Numbered from the stretch's first letter, positions 1-10,763 are shown. The stretch: 64,000 nt of DNA from Paracoccaceae bacterium (GCA_011620265.1 WOZM01000272.1:1-64000); one strand, 5' to 3'. A program made the numbers and translations. The notes: generated by a model from the letters alone, not told the origin.

Positions 1-2
1 CC

Positions 3-104
3 GAGCTTCAGACGTTCATTCGCGCCCGGATTGATCGACTGACTTTCACGGAGATCGCCGACGAGATCGCCGCGCATTTCCCTCCGGCGCGCCGAGTTCG
101 CCGA
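3..104 (+). pseudogene. 3' fragment of a small helix-turn-helix-like protein, cut by the window edge
   Basis: Reading from base 3 gives a basic helical segment containing FTEIADEIAAHFPP followed by RRVRR. It looks like the DNA-recognition helices of a small helix-turn-helix protein. The similarity fades near base 100, and the same frame then runs on to a stop near 386 with low-complexity sequence. At that point a haemoglobin-like reading takes over in another frame. I infer a truncated gene fused to another gene's remnant by deletion or recombination. The family assignment is from memory and weak. The true start lies left of the window. Confidence 0.35.
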
Positions 105-351
105 GCAGTGCAACTTCCTCAGCGGCGTTCTCGGCGGGCGGAGATACTACGAGGAGAAGCACGGTCATATGGATCTGCGGCGGATGCACACCCATGTCCC
201 GATCTCGCGGCAGGATGCCGAGGACTGGCTGTTCTGGATGGACCGGGCGCGCGCCCGGAACGGCCTTGCCGGACCCGAAATCGACCGGCTGCGCGCCACG
301 TTCCGGCGGATCTGCCTGATGATGCTCGTCAACGACCTCGCGGAATGGGGA
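88..351 (+). pseudogene. 5'-truncated group II truncated-haemoglobin remnant
   Basis: This frame encodes AEFAEQCNFLSGVLGG, then YYEEKHGH, HTHVPISRQDAEDWLFWM and a final helix ending NDLAEWG. That matches the second half of group II (trHbO-type) bacterial globins, including the proximal histidine region (HTHVPI) and the G-helix tryptophan. The N-terminal helices are missing: upstream in this frame there is only unrelated sequence and a stop at 40-42. Downstream the frame does not stop at the usual place but continues to 549, antisense to the end of gyrB. I read it as a decayed gene, although an assembly or recombination junction near base 90 is possible. Confidence 0.6.
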
Positions 352-505
352 TGCAGGCCGGACGGACCGGGCCGGCCGGCGCCTGACCCAGCCAGCGGCC
401 CGGCAAGCCGGGCGCGAAGGGTGCTGCGGAGCCGAAGCGCCGAACGCAAGGCGCATTCCGGCCTCTGCGGCGGGGCGCATCACTGCCCCGGCCACGTCAC
501 CCCCC

Positions 506-3043
<2,538 letters not shown>

Positions 3044-3193
3044 CTATCGGGCGAGGCGGGCGAACCGCGTGGCCCGCCATGTCCCGATTGCGGACCGAAA
3101 CGGACGCCCTTCGCCCGGAATCAAAGCGCAGCCGCCGGGCTGGCGCCCGCCCGACTCCCGGTCCGAGAGGCGGATGAGCCCGCTGCGAAGACC

Positions 3194-3820
3194 TCAGACC
3201 TTCACCACCGCGATCAGCACCCCGACCGCGATCAGCAGCCCCCCGGCCCCGACATTCATCCGCCAGAGCGCGCGGGGCGATTTCAGGAGCCCCCGCGCCT
3301 GACTGACCAGCGCCGCGAGGAAGAGGTTGCCCACCAGCGGCACCGTCATCGACGCCATGGCGATCGCCGCGATATCCGGGCCCGTCACGTGGCGCAGGTC
3401 GAAGAAGCCCGGCAGCACCCCCATGTAGAAGAGGATTGCCTTCGGATTGCCGAGGATCGCCGCGACCCCGGCCGAGAACCCCGCCCAACGGCCCGGCCGG
3501 GTCAGCCTGCCGTCGGCCGAGACCGGCTGCCCGGCATGGCGGATCAGAAGCCACCCCATCAGCACGAAGATCGCCGCCGCGACATAGCGCATCACGGTCA
3601 TGAACGCGCCCCACTGCTCGACGATCCAGGCCAGCCCGAAGATCGCGACCAGCGGCCAGACGAGGTCGCCGAGCGTCACGCCGAGCGCCAGCGGCCAGGC
3701 GCTCGCGAAGCCTCCGGTCAGCGCCCGCGCGGTGATCGCGACCCAGACCGGGCCGGGGGTGATCCAGAGGATCCCGAGCGCCCCGAGATAGAGCAGCACT
3801 GCGCCCGCCGAGAGTGTCAT
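3194..3820 (-). CDS. LysE/RhtB-family amino-acid exporter
   Basis: 208-residue inner-membrane protein, the usual size for LysE/RhtB exporters. The N-terminus LGALGILWITPGPVWVAI contains the family's PGP signature in the first membrane helix. About six hydrophobic segments follow, with the conserved GNPKAILFYMGVLPGF element near residue 115. The substrate cannot be read from sequence; characterised relatives export basic or neutral amino acids. It lies between gyrB and the VOC gene in the same orientation, separated from the VOC gene by 143 bases that include a strong hairpin. Confidence 0.88.
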   Translation of the reverse strand: MTLSAGAVLLYLGALGILWITPGPVWVAITARALTGGFASAWPLALGVTLGDLVWPLVAIFGLAWIVEQWGAFMTVMRYVAAAIFVLMGWLLIRHAGQPVSADGRLTRPGRWAGFSAGVAAILGNPKAILFYMGVLPGFFDLRHVTGPDIAAIAMASMTVPLVGNLFLAALVSQARGLLKSPRALWRMNVGAGGLLIAVGVLIAVVKV

Positions 3821-3843
3821 GTCAGCCTCGCCCTACATGAGAC

Positions 3844-3868
3844 CGCGCCCGGCCAGCCACCGGGCGCG
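3844..3868. terminator. GC-rich hairpin between the VOC gene and the exporter gene
   Basis: Perfect 9-bp arms CGCGCCCGG / CCGGGCGCG enclose a 7-base loop. It lies downstream of the VOC gene stop and 24 bases before the exporter start on the minus strand. No T-tract follows, so it may be a weak terminator, a pause or an RNA-stability hairpin. Confidence 0.4.
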
Positions 3869-3963
3869 TCGTGTGATCCGGGACAAAGTCCCCGTGAACG
3901 GAAATTCCATTGTCGTATCGATTCAGCAGGCCAGGTCCGGTTTCACCCGCGAAACCCGCCCGT

Positions 3964-4395
3964 TCACGCCCCGCCCGGCAAGGTGAGGCTGCCATCCTCC
4001 CCGAGCGGCCAGAACGGGTTCATCGCGACCTCCCAGACATGTCCGTCGGGATCGGCGTAATATCCCGAATAGCCGCCCCAGAAGACCTTCTCCGGCCTCT
4101 TCAACGGCGCCGCCCCGGACGTCACCGCAGCCTCCCAGGCGGCGTCCACCTCGGCCTCGGTGGCGAAATTCTGCGCCAGCGTCATCGCCCCGGTCCCGAG
4201 CGTCCGCCCCGGCCGCCCCTGATCGGCCGCCAGCGCCGCCTTGCCGAAAAGCCCGAGGACCGCGCCGTGCATCTGGTAGAACACGACCCCGTCCTGCGCC
4301 ACGGCCGGCCCCCAGCCGAGAGCCTCGTAGAAGGCCCGCGCCCGGCCGAGATCCTCAACCCCGAGGGTGATCAGGGTCACGCGTTGAGGGGTCAT
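3964..4395 (-). CDS. VOC (glyoxalase/dioxygenase-fold) family protein
   Basis: 143 residues. The start MTPQRVTLITLGVEDLGRAR plus FYEALGW is the typical first beta-alpha-beta unit of the vicinal-oxygen-chelate fold, and YYADPDGHVWEV near residue 120 is the typical closing motif. The family includes glyoxalase I, ring-cleaving dioxygenases and antibiotic-binding proteins; the chemistry here cannot be assigned. Its ATG overlaps the recF stop (ATGA at 4392-4395), so it is probably translationally coupled to recF. That is an unusual metabolic-type gene to find in the dnaA-recF-gyrB block. Confidence 0.85.
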   Translation of the reverse strand: MTPQRVTLITLGVEDLGRARAFYEALGWGPAVAQDGVVFYQMHGAVLGLFGKAALAADQGRPGRTLGTGAMTLAQNFATEAEVDAAWEAAVTSGAAPLKRPEKVFWGGYSGYYADPDGHVWEVAMNPFWPLGEDGSLTLPGGA

Positions 4396-5507
4396 GATCC
4401 GGTCCTTTCGCTGACGACGGATAGCCCCTCCGCCTCGGTGACTTCGAAGACCTGGGCGCGGGATCCGAGCGTGTCGAAAAGCTCCCGCCCCGTCCCGGTC
4501 ATGAATGCCTGCGCCCCGAGCGCGCAGATCTCGTCATAAAGCGCCGCCCGCCGTCCGGCGTCAAGATGGGCGGCGACCTCGTCGAGAAGGAGGATTGGCG
4601 GCGCCCCGAAATCCTCCGCCAGCGCCCGCCCGTTGGCGAGGATAAGCGAGATCAGCAGTGCCTTCTGCTCACCGGTCGAGGCCTGCGCCGCCGGCACCCC
4701 CTTCGCCGCATAGACCGCGCCGAGATCGGCGCGGTGGGGGCCGACAAGCGTCCGTCCCGCCGCCATGTCGCGGCCCCGACCCGCCGCGAAGGCCACCGCG
4801 AGAGCGTCAGGCGCCGACGGCATCGTTTCCCCCTCCGGTCCGAGGATCGTGAGGTCCGCCGCCGGAAACGCCGTCTCGGCCCCGGCCTGCGCGTCCGCGA
4901 CGCGGGCGACGGCCCCGGCGCGGTTCGCCTCGATGACCGACCCGGCCTCGGCCATCTGCGCCTCGAGCGCGCCGTACCAGCCCGGATCGCGGACCTCGTC
5001 GCGCAACAGCCGGTTGCGCTCCCGCATCGCCTTCTCGTAGGTCAGGACCGCCTCGGCATGGCCCGGCTCGAAACTCAGCGTCATCCGGTCGAGAAACCGC
5101 CGCCGCCCCTCGGCCCCCTCGATCCAGAGCCGGTCCATCGCCGGCACCAGCCACAGCATCCGCGCGATCCGGCCGAGCGCCGCCTGCGGCGCCGCCTTGC
5201 CGTCGATCACGACCGACCGGGCCATGCCGGGCTCGGCGAAGGTCTCGACCTCGTGGGTCTGGTGCAGGCTCACGATCCCGGCGCGGAGCTTCCATCCCAA
5301 GGCCTCCGGCCGCCGCGCGATCTCGTCCGGCGCGGCCCGCCGCAATCCCCGGCCGGGCGACAAGAGCGACACCGCCTCGAGCACATTGGTCTTGCCCGCC
5401 CCGTTCGCACCGAAGATCGCGACGGGGCGGCCGTCGAACGCCATCTCCGTCCGCCGGTGTGAGCGGAAATGCGACAGAAAAAGCGATATGACGGCAAGCG
5501 CTGGCAA
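4392..5507 (-). CDS. recF: DNA replication and repair protein RecF
   Basis: SMC-like ATPase that loads RecA at gaps with RecO/RecR. Visible motifs are the Walker A IFGANGAGKTNVLEAVSLL, a mid-protein coiled region, the ABC-type signature area (STGEQKALLISLILA) and Walker B ILLLDEVAAHLD. I prefer the TTG at 5507 (product LPALAVISLFLSHFRSH, about 371 residues), which fits the family's N-terminus. The in-frame ATG at 5525 lies inside a repeat element found elsewhere in the window and lacks a ribosome-binding site. The 3' end overlaps the VOC gene by four bases. Confidence 0.94.
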   Translation of the reverse strand: MPALAVISLFLSHFRSHRRTEMAFDGRPVAIFGANGAGKTNVLEAVSLLSPGRGLRRAAPDEIARRPEALGWKLRAGIVSLHQTHEVETFAEPGMARSVVIDGKAAPQAALGRIARMLWLVPAMDRLWIEGAEGRRRFLDRMTLSFEPGHAEAVLTYEKAMRERNRLLRDEVRDPGWYGALEAQMAEAGSVIEANRAGAVARVADAQAGAETAFPAADLTILGPEGETMPSAPDALAVAFAAGRGRDMAAGRTLVGPHRADLGAVYAAKGVPAAQASTGEQKALLISLILANGRALAEDFGAPPILLLDEVAAHLDAGRRAALYDEICALGAQAFMTGTGRELFDTLGSRAQVFEVTEAEGLSVVSERTGS

Positions 5508-5519
5508 GACCCCAAAGCC

Positions 5520-5559
5520 CTTCATCTTGCCGGAAATATCCCCGCCGGAGGCTCCGGCG
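5520..5559 (-). repeat. 3'-end repeat element, copy 1 (hairpin + TATTT) downstream of dnaN
   Basis: On the minus strand, eight bases after the dnaN stop, CGCCGGA-GCC-TCCGGCG forms a perfect 7-bp hairpin followed by GGGGATATTTCC and GGCAAGATGAAG. Nearly the same 33-base stretch (one difference) follows the thiolase gene at 54187-54219. The element reaches the first ATG of recF. It probably terminates or protects dnaN mRNA. Confidence 0.7.
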
Positions 5560-5567
5560 AAGCCGGA

Positions 5568-6686
5568 TCAGACCCGCATCGGCATCACGACATAGACCGC
5601 CGAGGTGTCGTTGCCCTCGCGCATCAGGGTCGGGTCGCCGGCGGAATTGAACAGGAACACCGCATTCTCGCGGTCGACCTGGCTCGCGATCTCCAGGAGA
5701 TATTTCGCGTTGAACCCGATCTCCAGCCGCTCGTCGCCGTAAGCCACGGCCAACTCCTCCTCGGCTGCCCCGGCATCCGGCGCGTTGACCGACAGGATCA
5801 GCCGGTCCTCGTCGAGCTGCAGCTTCACCGCTCGCGACCGCTCCGACGACACGGTCGCCACCCGGTCCACCGCCTTGGCGAATTCCGAGGCATCGACCTC
5901 CAGCCGCTTGGTGTTGCCGACCGGGATCACCCGCGTGTAATCCGGGAAGGTGCCGTCGATCACCTTCGAGGTCAGTGTGATCGCCGGGGTCGCGAAGCGC
6001 ACCTTGGTCTCCGACACGGACACCGCGATCTGCATCTCGTCATCGTCGAGAAGCTTGCGCATCTCCCCCACCGTCTTCCGCGGCACGATCACGCCCGGCA
6101 TGTTCGAGGCCCCCTCCGGCAAGGGCGCGTCGATCCGGGCCAGCCGGTGGCCGTCGGTGGCAACGCAGCGCAGGACCGGGCCGTCCTCCGACTGGGCGAC
6201 ATGCATGTAGACGCCGTTGAGGTAATAGCGCGTCTCTTCGGTCGAGATGGCGAATTTCGACTTGTCGAAGAGCCGCCGAAGAACCGGCGCCGGGGCCGAG
6301 AAATTGGACGTGTATTCCGACGAGGCCATCACCGGGAAATCTTCCTTCGGCAGCGTCGCCAGCGAAAACATCGAGCGCCCGGCCTCGACCGTGAGACGCC
6401 CGGCCGCACTGTCATCGGACAGTTGCACGAGCGCGCCGTCCGGCAGCTTGCGGACGATCTCGTGCAGCATCACCGCCGAGACCGTGGTGGCGCCGGCGCG
6501 CTCGACCTGGGCGGGGGCCTTGTCCACCACCTCGATATCGAGGTCGGTGGCGCGGAAACTGACGGTGTTGCCCTCCGCCTCGATCAGCACATTGGCAAGG
6601 ATCGGGATCGTGTTGCGCCGCTCCACGACCGACTGGGCCTGACCCACCGCCTTCAGAAGCGTCGCGCGCTCGATGCTGATCTTCAT
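5568..6686 (-). CDS. dnaN: DNA polymerase III beta sliding clamp
   Basis: 372-residue ring-forming clamp that tethers DNA polymerase III to DNA. The N-terminus MKISIERATLLKAVGQAQSV and the C-terminus DPTLMREGNDTSAVYVVMPMRV are typical, and the length suits three clamp domains. Two ATGs lie six bases apart; the second (6686) is chosen because AAGGGG sits at the right distance from it, while the first ATG immediately abuts that site. It lies downstream of dnaA in the same direction, with a strong palindrome in the 114-base gap. Confidence 0.97.
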   Translation of the reverse strand: MKISIERATLLKAVGQAQSVVERRNTIPILANVLIEAEGNTVSFRATDLDIEVVDKAPAQVERAGATTVSAVMLHEIVRKLPDGALVQLSDDSAAGRLTVEAGRSMFSLATLPKEDFPVMASSEYTSNFSAPAPVLRRLFDKSKFAISTEETRYYLNGVYMHVAQSEDGPVLRCVATDGHRLARIDAPLPEGASNMPGVIVPRKTVGEMRKLLDDDEMQIAVSVSETKVRFATPAITLTSKVIDGTFPDYTRVIPVGNTKRLEVDASEFAKAVDRVATVSSERSRAVKLQLDEDRLILSVNAPDAGAAEEELAVAYGDERLEIGFNAKYLLEIASQVDRENAVFLFNSAGDPTLMREGNDTSAVYVVMPMRV

Positions 6687-6709
6687 TTCCATCCCCTTGA
6701 GGTCGCCGG

Positions 6710-6736
6710 GAGGGGAAAGTTAGCAACTTTCCCCTC
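6710..6736. promoter_or_regulatory. 12-bp perfect inverted repeat in the dnaA-dnaN gap
   Basis: Arms GAGGGGAAAGTT and AACTTTCCCCTC are perfectly complementary with a 3-base loop. In dnaN mRNA this is a stable hairpin ending 24 bases before the dnaN ATG. There is no T-tract, so it is not a classical terminator. The CCCCT of its 3' arm could alternatively pair with the AAGGGG ribosome-binding site of dnaN. It could be a translation-control hairpin or an operator. Confidence 0.65.
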
Positions 6737-6800
6737 AGGCTCAAGAATTTTCGGGACTGTCCATTGGATTGGGCAGAGGGTCAAGGCCGCTCGCGCGGGA

Positions 6801-8168
6801 TCAGGCTTCGAGAAGCCGGCGCAAGAGTTCGACATCCTCGGCCAGCTGGCTGTCGGTCGCCTTCAGCTCCTCGACCTTGCGGATGCCGTGCATGATCGTG
6901 GTGTGATCGCGCCCGCCGAAGCGACGGCCGATCTCGGGCAGCGACCGGGTGGTCATCGACTTGGCCAGATACATCGCCACCTGGCGCGGCCGGGCGATGG
7001 TGCGCACCCGCTTCGGCCCGATCATGTCGGACAGGCGGATGTTGTAGTGCTCCGACACCTTGCGCTGGATCTCCTCGATCGTGACCTTGCGGTCCGAGGC
7101 GCGAAGGATGTCGGACAGGCAATCCTGCGCCAGTTCGAGCGTGATCTCGCGCCCGACGAGCGAGGCGAAGGCGAAGAGCCGGGTCAGCGCGCCTTCGAGC
7201 ACGCGGACATTCGTCGTGATCCGGTGGGCGAGGAATTCCAGCACACCGTTCGCCAGCTTCAGGCCGGGATACTGGCCGCGGTAAAGTTCAGCCTTCTGCT
7301 GCAGGATGCCGAGGCGCAGTTCGTAATCGGTCGGATGCAGGTCGACGACCAGCCCGCATTGCAAGCGGCTCTTGATCCGGTCCTCGAGATCCTTGATCTC
7401 GCCCGGCGCGCGGTCGGCCGAGATGACGATCTGCTTGTTCTGATCGACGAGCGCGTTGAATGTGTGGAAGAATTCCTCCTGGGTCGAATCCTTGCCGGCG
7501 ATGAACTGGACGTCATCGACCATGAGGACGTCGACCGAGCGGAACATCTCCTTGAAGCCCATGATCTCCCTTTCGCGCAGCGCCTGCACGAAGCGGTACA
7601 TGAACTGTTCGGCGGAAAGGTAGAGGACGCGCAGGTCCGGGCTGCGGGTCTGCAATTCGTGCGCGATGGCATGCATGAGGTGGGTCTTGCCGAGGCCGAC
7701 GCCGCCATAGAGGAACAAGGGGTTGAACGTGACCGGCCCGCCTTCGGCCACGCGGCGCGCGGCGGCATGGGCAAGCTCGTTCGGCTTGCCGACGACGAAG
7801 CTGTCGAAGGTGAAGCGGGCGTCGAGGGGCGCGCCCGGAAGCTCGGCGTCGTCGCCCCTGCGGGGGCCGGGCCGGGCTGCGGGCTTCGCGCGCGGATCGG
7901 TGACCTTCTCGATGGGCGTCGGGCGCGGCGCCGCGACGTGGAATTCCACCCGCGCAACCTCATGCCCGGCCTTGACCAGATGCTGACGAATCTGTTCGGC
8001 GAAGTTGCGCGACACCCAGTCGCGCATGAATTTGGTCGGTGCCTCGAACCGCGCGATCCCGTCTTGCAGACGGTCGAGCGTCAGCGGCTCGATCCAGGTC
8101 GTGAAGTTGTTCTTTCCGAGCGTCTTGAGAAGTTCATGTCGTACCGGCCCCCAGGAGTCGTCTGTCAT
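6801..8168 (-). CDS. dnaA: Chromosomal replication initiator protein DnaA
   Basis: AAA+ protein that binds DnaA boxes and opens the origin. The 455-residue product shows domain I (WGPVRHELLKTLGKNNFTTW), a short variable linker, the AAA+ core with Walker A GGVGLGKTHLMHAI and Walker B VLMVDDVQFIAGK, and the DNA-binding domain IV ending GGRDHTTIMHGIRKVEEL. I start at the ATG at 8168 (MTDDSW), where homology begins; the frame is open 32 codons further upstream with low-complexity sequence. dnaN follows in the same orientation. Confidence 0.97.
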   Translation of the reverse strand: MTDDSWGPVRHELLKTLGKNNFTTWIEPLTLDRLQDGIARFEAPTKFMRDWVSRNFAEQIRQHLVKAGHEVARVEFHVAAPRPTPIEKVTDPRAKPAARPGPRRGDDAELPGAPLDARFTFDSFVVGKPNELAHAAARRVAEGGPVTFNPLFLYGGVGLGKTHLMHAIAHELQTRSPDLRVLYLSAEQFMYRFVQALREREIMGFKEMFRSVDVLMVDDVQFIAGKDSTQEEFFHTFNALVDQNKQIVISADRAPGEIKDLEDRIKSRLQCGLVVDLHPTDYELRLGILQQKAELYRGQYPGLKLANGVLEFLAHRITTNVRVLEGALTRLFAFASLVGREITLELAQDCLSDILRASDRKVTIEEIQRKVSEHYNIRLSDMIGPKRVRTIARPRQVAMYLAKSMTTRSLPEIGRRFGGRDHTTIMHGIRKVEELKATDSQLAEDVELLRRLLEA

Positions 8169-8631
8169 TTGAGTTTGCCCACGTCTCTTAGCACTGTCCC
8201 GCACAGCAGCTTGTGCCGATCTACTTTTTTCCGTGGCGATTCCTTCTGTCCCGCCTCCACGCAAGAACGGTCAAGACGCCGGAGCATCGCTCCGGCTCTC
8301 GCCGCTTCCACCGGGAAGCGCGGGTATTCTGGACATGGCAGCGACCGGACGACCGGCCTCCTGTCCGGGCCGTGCGGCAGGATGCCGGCGTCCGAACCAA
8401 ACCCCGCCCGCCGAAAAGATCGGCGCGCGTTCCGGGCGTCGCAGGGTGCAGCTCCTGCTTCGACCCGTGGTTACCGCATGTCCCCCCAAGACGACGTGAA
8501 TCGCTCGAAGACGCTAGCAAGGGCCGGGACGAGGTCGCAACTTATCTTCGCGCTTGACTCACCCTTTGTCGCGCCGAATCCGGAGAGCCTGTGCAAATGG
8601 GGCACAGGGGCCACAGGGGCCCCCAAAATGC
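8169..8631. other. Non-coding stretch between rpsT and dnaA
   Basis: About 460 bases without a convincing gene on either strand. It must contain the dnaA promoter. It holds a perfect 7-bp inverted repeat CCGGAGC-ATC-GCTCCGG at 8279-8295, and two tandem CACAGGGGC units at 8603-8621 just beyond the rpsT terminator. I found no TTATCCACA-type DnaA boxes and no clear AT-rich unwinding stretch, so I do not call an origin here. Confidence 0.6.
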
Positions 8632-8658
8632 AAAAAGGCGCAACCCGTGGCTGCGCCT
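8632..8658 (-). terminator. Rho-independent terminator of rpsT
   Basis: On the minus strand AGGCGCA and TGCGCCT pair around a 9-base loop and are followed directly by TTTTT. It lies 27 bases after the rpsT stop. Confidence 0.85.
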
Positions 8659-8684
8659 CGATAATCACCGTCAGATTGAAGCGG

Positions 8685-8951
8685 TCAGGCCGAAAGCGCC
8701 TTCACGCGCGAGCTCAGGCGCGACATTTTCCGGGCGAAGGTGTTCTTGTGCAGAACGCCCTTGGTCACGCCGCGCGCCAGTTCCGGCTGCGCCGCCTTCA
8801 GGGCGGTGGCCGCGGTTTCCTGATTGCCCGAAGAGATCGCCTCTTCGACCTTGCGCAGGAAGGTGCGGATCCGCGAACGGCGCGCCTTGTTCACGTCCTG
8901 ACGACGCTCGTTCTGGCGTGCGCGCTTCTTGGATTGGGGCGTATTGGCCAT
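8685..8951 (-). CDS. rpsT: 30S ribosomal protein S20
   Basis: 88 residues, very basic, beginning [18 protein letters not shown], the typical S20 N-terminus. It binds 16S rRNA early in small-subunit assembly. It has its own sigma-70-like promoter (8994-9022) and a strong terminator, so it is a single-gene unit. Lying upstream of dnaA is a known arrangement in alphaproteobacteria. Confidence 0.98.
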   Translation of the reverse strand: MANTPQSKKRARQNERRQDVNKARRSRIRTFLRKVEEAISSGNQETAATALKAAQPELARGVTKGVLHKNTFARKMSRLSSRVKALSA

Positions 8952-8993
8952 GTTTAATCTTCCGATTTCGGTGCGGGTAAATCTGAAGTCGCG

Positions 8994-9022
8994 CTTCTAG
9001 GCCCGACTCGGGCATAAGTCAA
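8994..9022 (-). promoter_or_regulatory. Predicted sigma-70 promoter of rpsT
   Basis: On the minus strand TTGACT and TAGAAG are separated by exactly 17 bases, 43 bases before the rpsT ATG. The spacer contains the perfect palindrome GCCCGA-C-TCGGGC (9001-9013), which could be an operator lying between the -35 and -10 boxes. Confidence 0.6.
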
Positions 9023-9047
9023 CAGGGCGGTTGCAAGGTTTTTCCGC

Positions 9048-9824
9048 CTATCTGTCGCGGAACTGCGGCGTGCGTTTTTCGAGGAAGGCGCTCATGCCTT
9101 CCTTCTGGTCCTCGGTCGCGAAAAGCGCGTGGAAAAGCCGGCGTTCGAACAGAAGCCCCTCGCGCAGGGTCGTCTCGTAGCTGCGGTTCACCGCCTCCTT
9201 CACCGCGAGCGTGGCGAGCGTCGATTTCTCGGCGATCTTGCGGGCGGCCGCCATCGCCTCGGGGATCAGCTTGTTGGCCGGCACCACCCGACTGACGAGG
9301 CCCGATCGCTCCGCCTCGGCCGCATCCATGAAGCGGCCGGTCAGATTCATGTCCATCGACTTCGACTTGCCGACGAAGCGGGTGAGGCGCTGGGAACCGC
9401 CGATCCCGGCCATGACGCCCAGATTGATCTCGGGCTGGCCGAACTTCGCGGTATCGGCGGCGATGATGAAATCGCACATCATCGCCAGTTCGCAGCCGCC
9501 GCCGAGCGCGTAGCCAGCCACCGCCGCGATGATCGGCTTGCGGCAGCGCAGAAGCGCTTCGGTATTGGCGCCGAAGAGGTCGTCGGTGAAGACCTCGACG
9601 AAGCTCTTTTCCGACATCTCCTTGATGTCCGCACCTGCGGCGAAGGCCTTTTCCGACCCGGTCAGCACGATGCAGCGCACTTTTTCGTTGGCGTCGGCTT
9701 CGGTCACGGCGTCGCCCAGTTCGGCCATGAGCTTCGAATTCAGCGCATTGAGCGCGTCCGGCCGGTTGAGCCGGATCAGCGCGACATAGTCTTCGATCTC
9801 GACGATCAGGGTCTCGTAAGCCAT
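9048..9824 (-). CDS. Enoyl-CoA hydratase/isomerase (crotonase) family protein
   Basis: 258 residues, the standard size for short-chain enoyl-CoA hydratases. The oxyanion-hole segment [11 protein letters not shown], the [18 protein letters not shown] segment and FGQPEINLG with its catalytic-type glutamate are all present. The likely reaction is hydration of trans-2-enoyl-CoA in beta-oxidation. The start at 9824 ([10 protein letters not shown]) is where family similarity begins; the frame is open a further 20 codons upstream. mutM lies just upstream on the same strand. Confidence 0.93.
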   Translation of the reverse strand: MAYETLIVEIEDYVALIRLNRPDALNALNSKLMAELGDAVTEADANEKVRCIVLTGSEKAFAAGADIKEMSEKSFVEVFTDDLFGANTEALLRCRKPIIAAVAGYALGGGCELAMMCDFIIAADTAKFGQPEINLGVMAGIGGSQRLTRFVGKSKSMDMNLTGRFMDAAEAERSGLVSRVVPANKLIPEAMAAARKIAEKSTLATLAVKEAVNRSYETTLREGLLFERRLFHALFATEDQKEGMSAFLEKRTPQFRDR

Positions 9825-9885
9825 GGGACCGGGCCTTTCTGCAGCTGCGAGGCCGAGTCCTACCAGCCCCGGCGAAGGGATCAAG

Positions 9886-10737
9886 TCATCTTTGACAGCG
9901 CGGGCAGAAGAAGGTGGAACGGCCGGACTGGACGATCCGGGTCACGGTGCCGGCGCAACCGGGCGCGGGACAGGGGGCGCCTTCGCGGTCGTAGACGCGG
10001 AACGTGTGCTGGAAATAGCCAAGCTCGCCATCGGCCTGACGGTAATCGCGCAAGGACGATCCGCCGGCCTCGATCGCCTCTCCCAGCACCTCGCGGATCA
10101 CCGGAACCAGCGCCGCGACCCGCGCCGCCGCGATCTGGCCGGCCTTGCGGCGGGGATCGACCCGCGCCCGGTGCAGCACCTCGCAGACATAGATATTGCC
10201 GAGCCCCGCAACGATCTTCTGGTCGAGAAGGGCGGCCTTGACCGGCATTGCCCGGCCTTTCATGCGCCCGACGAGGTAGTCCTCGTTGAAGGCATTCCCC
10301 AGCGGCTCAGGCCCGATGTCGCGCAGAAGCCAGTGGCCGTCCGCATCCGCCGTCGCCACCAGGTCCATCGCCCCGAAGCGCCGCGCGTCGTTGAACGTCA
10401 CCCGCGCGCCGCCCTCCATGTCGAGAACGACATGGTCGTGCTTTTCGGGGACGGGATGGTCGCGGTGAAACGCCCCCGGCATGGCGCCCGAGATCAGCAT
10501 CCGCCCCGACATGCCGAGATGGATGAGCAGCGTCTCCCCGGTCGAGAGGTCCACGAGGATGTATTTCGACCGCCGCCTGAGCCCCGTCACCCGCGCGCCG
10601 GTCAGCCTTTCGGCCATGCGGTCGGGGAAGGGAAAGCGCAGATCGGGCCGGCGGATCCCGGCAGCAACGATCGCCCGTCCCTCCATCGCCGGCAACAGGC
10701 CCCGGCGCACGGTTTCGACTTCGGGCAGCTCGGGCAT
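9886..10737 (-). CDS. mutM: Formamidopyrimidine-DNA glycosylase
   Basis: 283-residue base-excision repair enzyme that removes oxidised purines such as 8-oxoguanine and nicks the abasic site. The mature N-terminus [13 protein letters not shown] supplies the catalytic Pro and Glu. The helix-two-turn-helix region ([18 protein letters not shown]) and a C-terminal zinc finger (CPAPGC then FFCPRCQR) are complete. It is divergent from ubiE across 85 bases. Confidence 0.97.
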   Translation of the reverse strand: MPELPEVETVRRGLLPAMEGRAIVAAGIRRPDLRFPFPDRMAERLTGARVTGLRRRSKYILVDLSTGETLLIHLGMSGRMLISGAMPGAFHRDHPVPEKHDHVVLDMEGGARVTFNDARRFGAMDLVATADADGHWLLRDIGPEPLGNAFNEDYLVGRMKGRAMPVKAALLDQKIVAGLGNIYVCEVLHRARVDPRRKAGQIAAARVAALVPVIREVLGEAIEAGGSSLRDYRQADGELGYFQHTFRVYDREGAPCPAPGCAGTVTRIVQSGRSTFFCPRCQR

Positions 10738-10763
10738 GGGCGATCCGGTGCGTCAACGCCGCA

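Noticed and set aside
8169..8631. Possible chromosomal origin next to dnaA
   Set aside because: No cluster of DnaA boxes (best partial matches 5-6 of 9 bases) and no AT-rich segment.
5469..8957. 1162-codon open frame on the plus strand across dnaN and dnaA
   Set aside because: It is antisense to clear dnaN, dnaA and rpsT genes, is Arg/His/Asp-rich without domains, and results from GC-rich codon bias.
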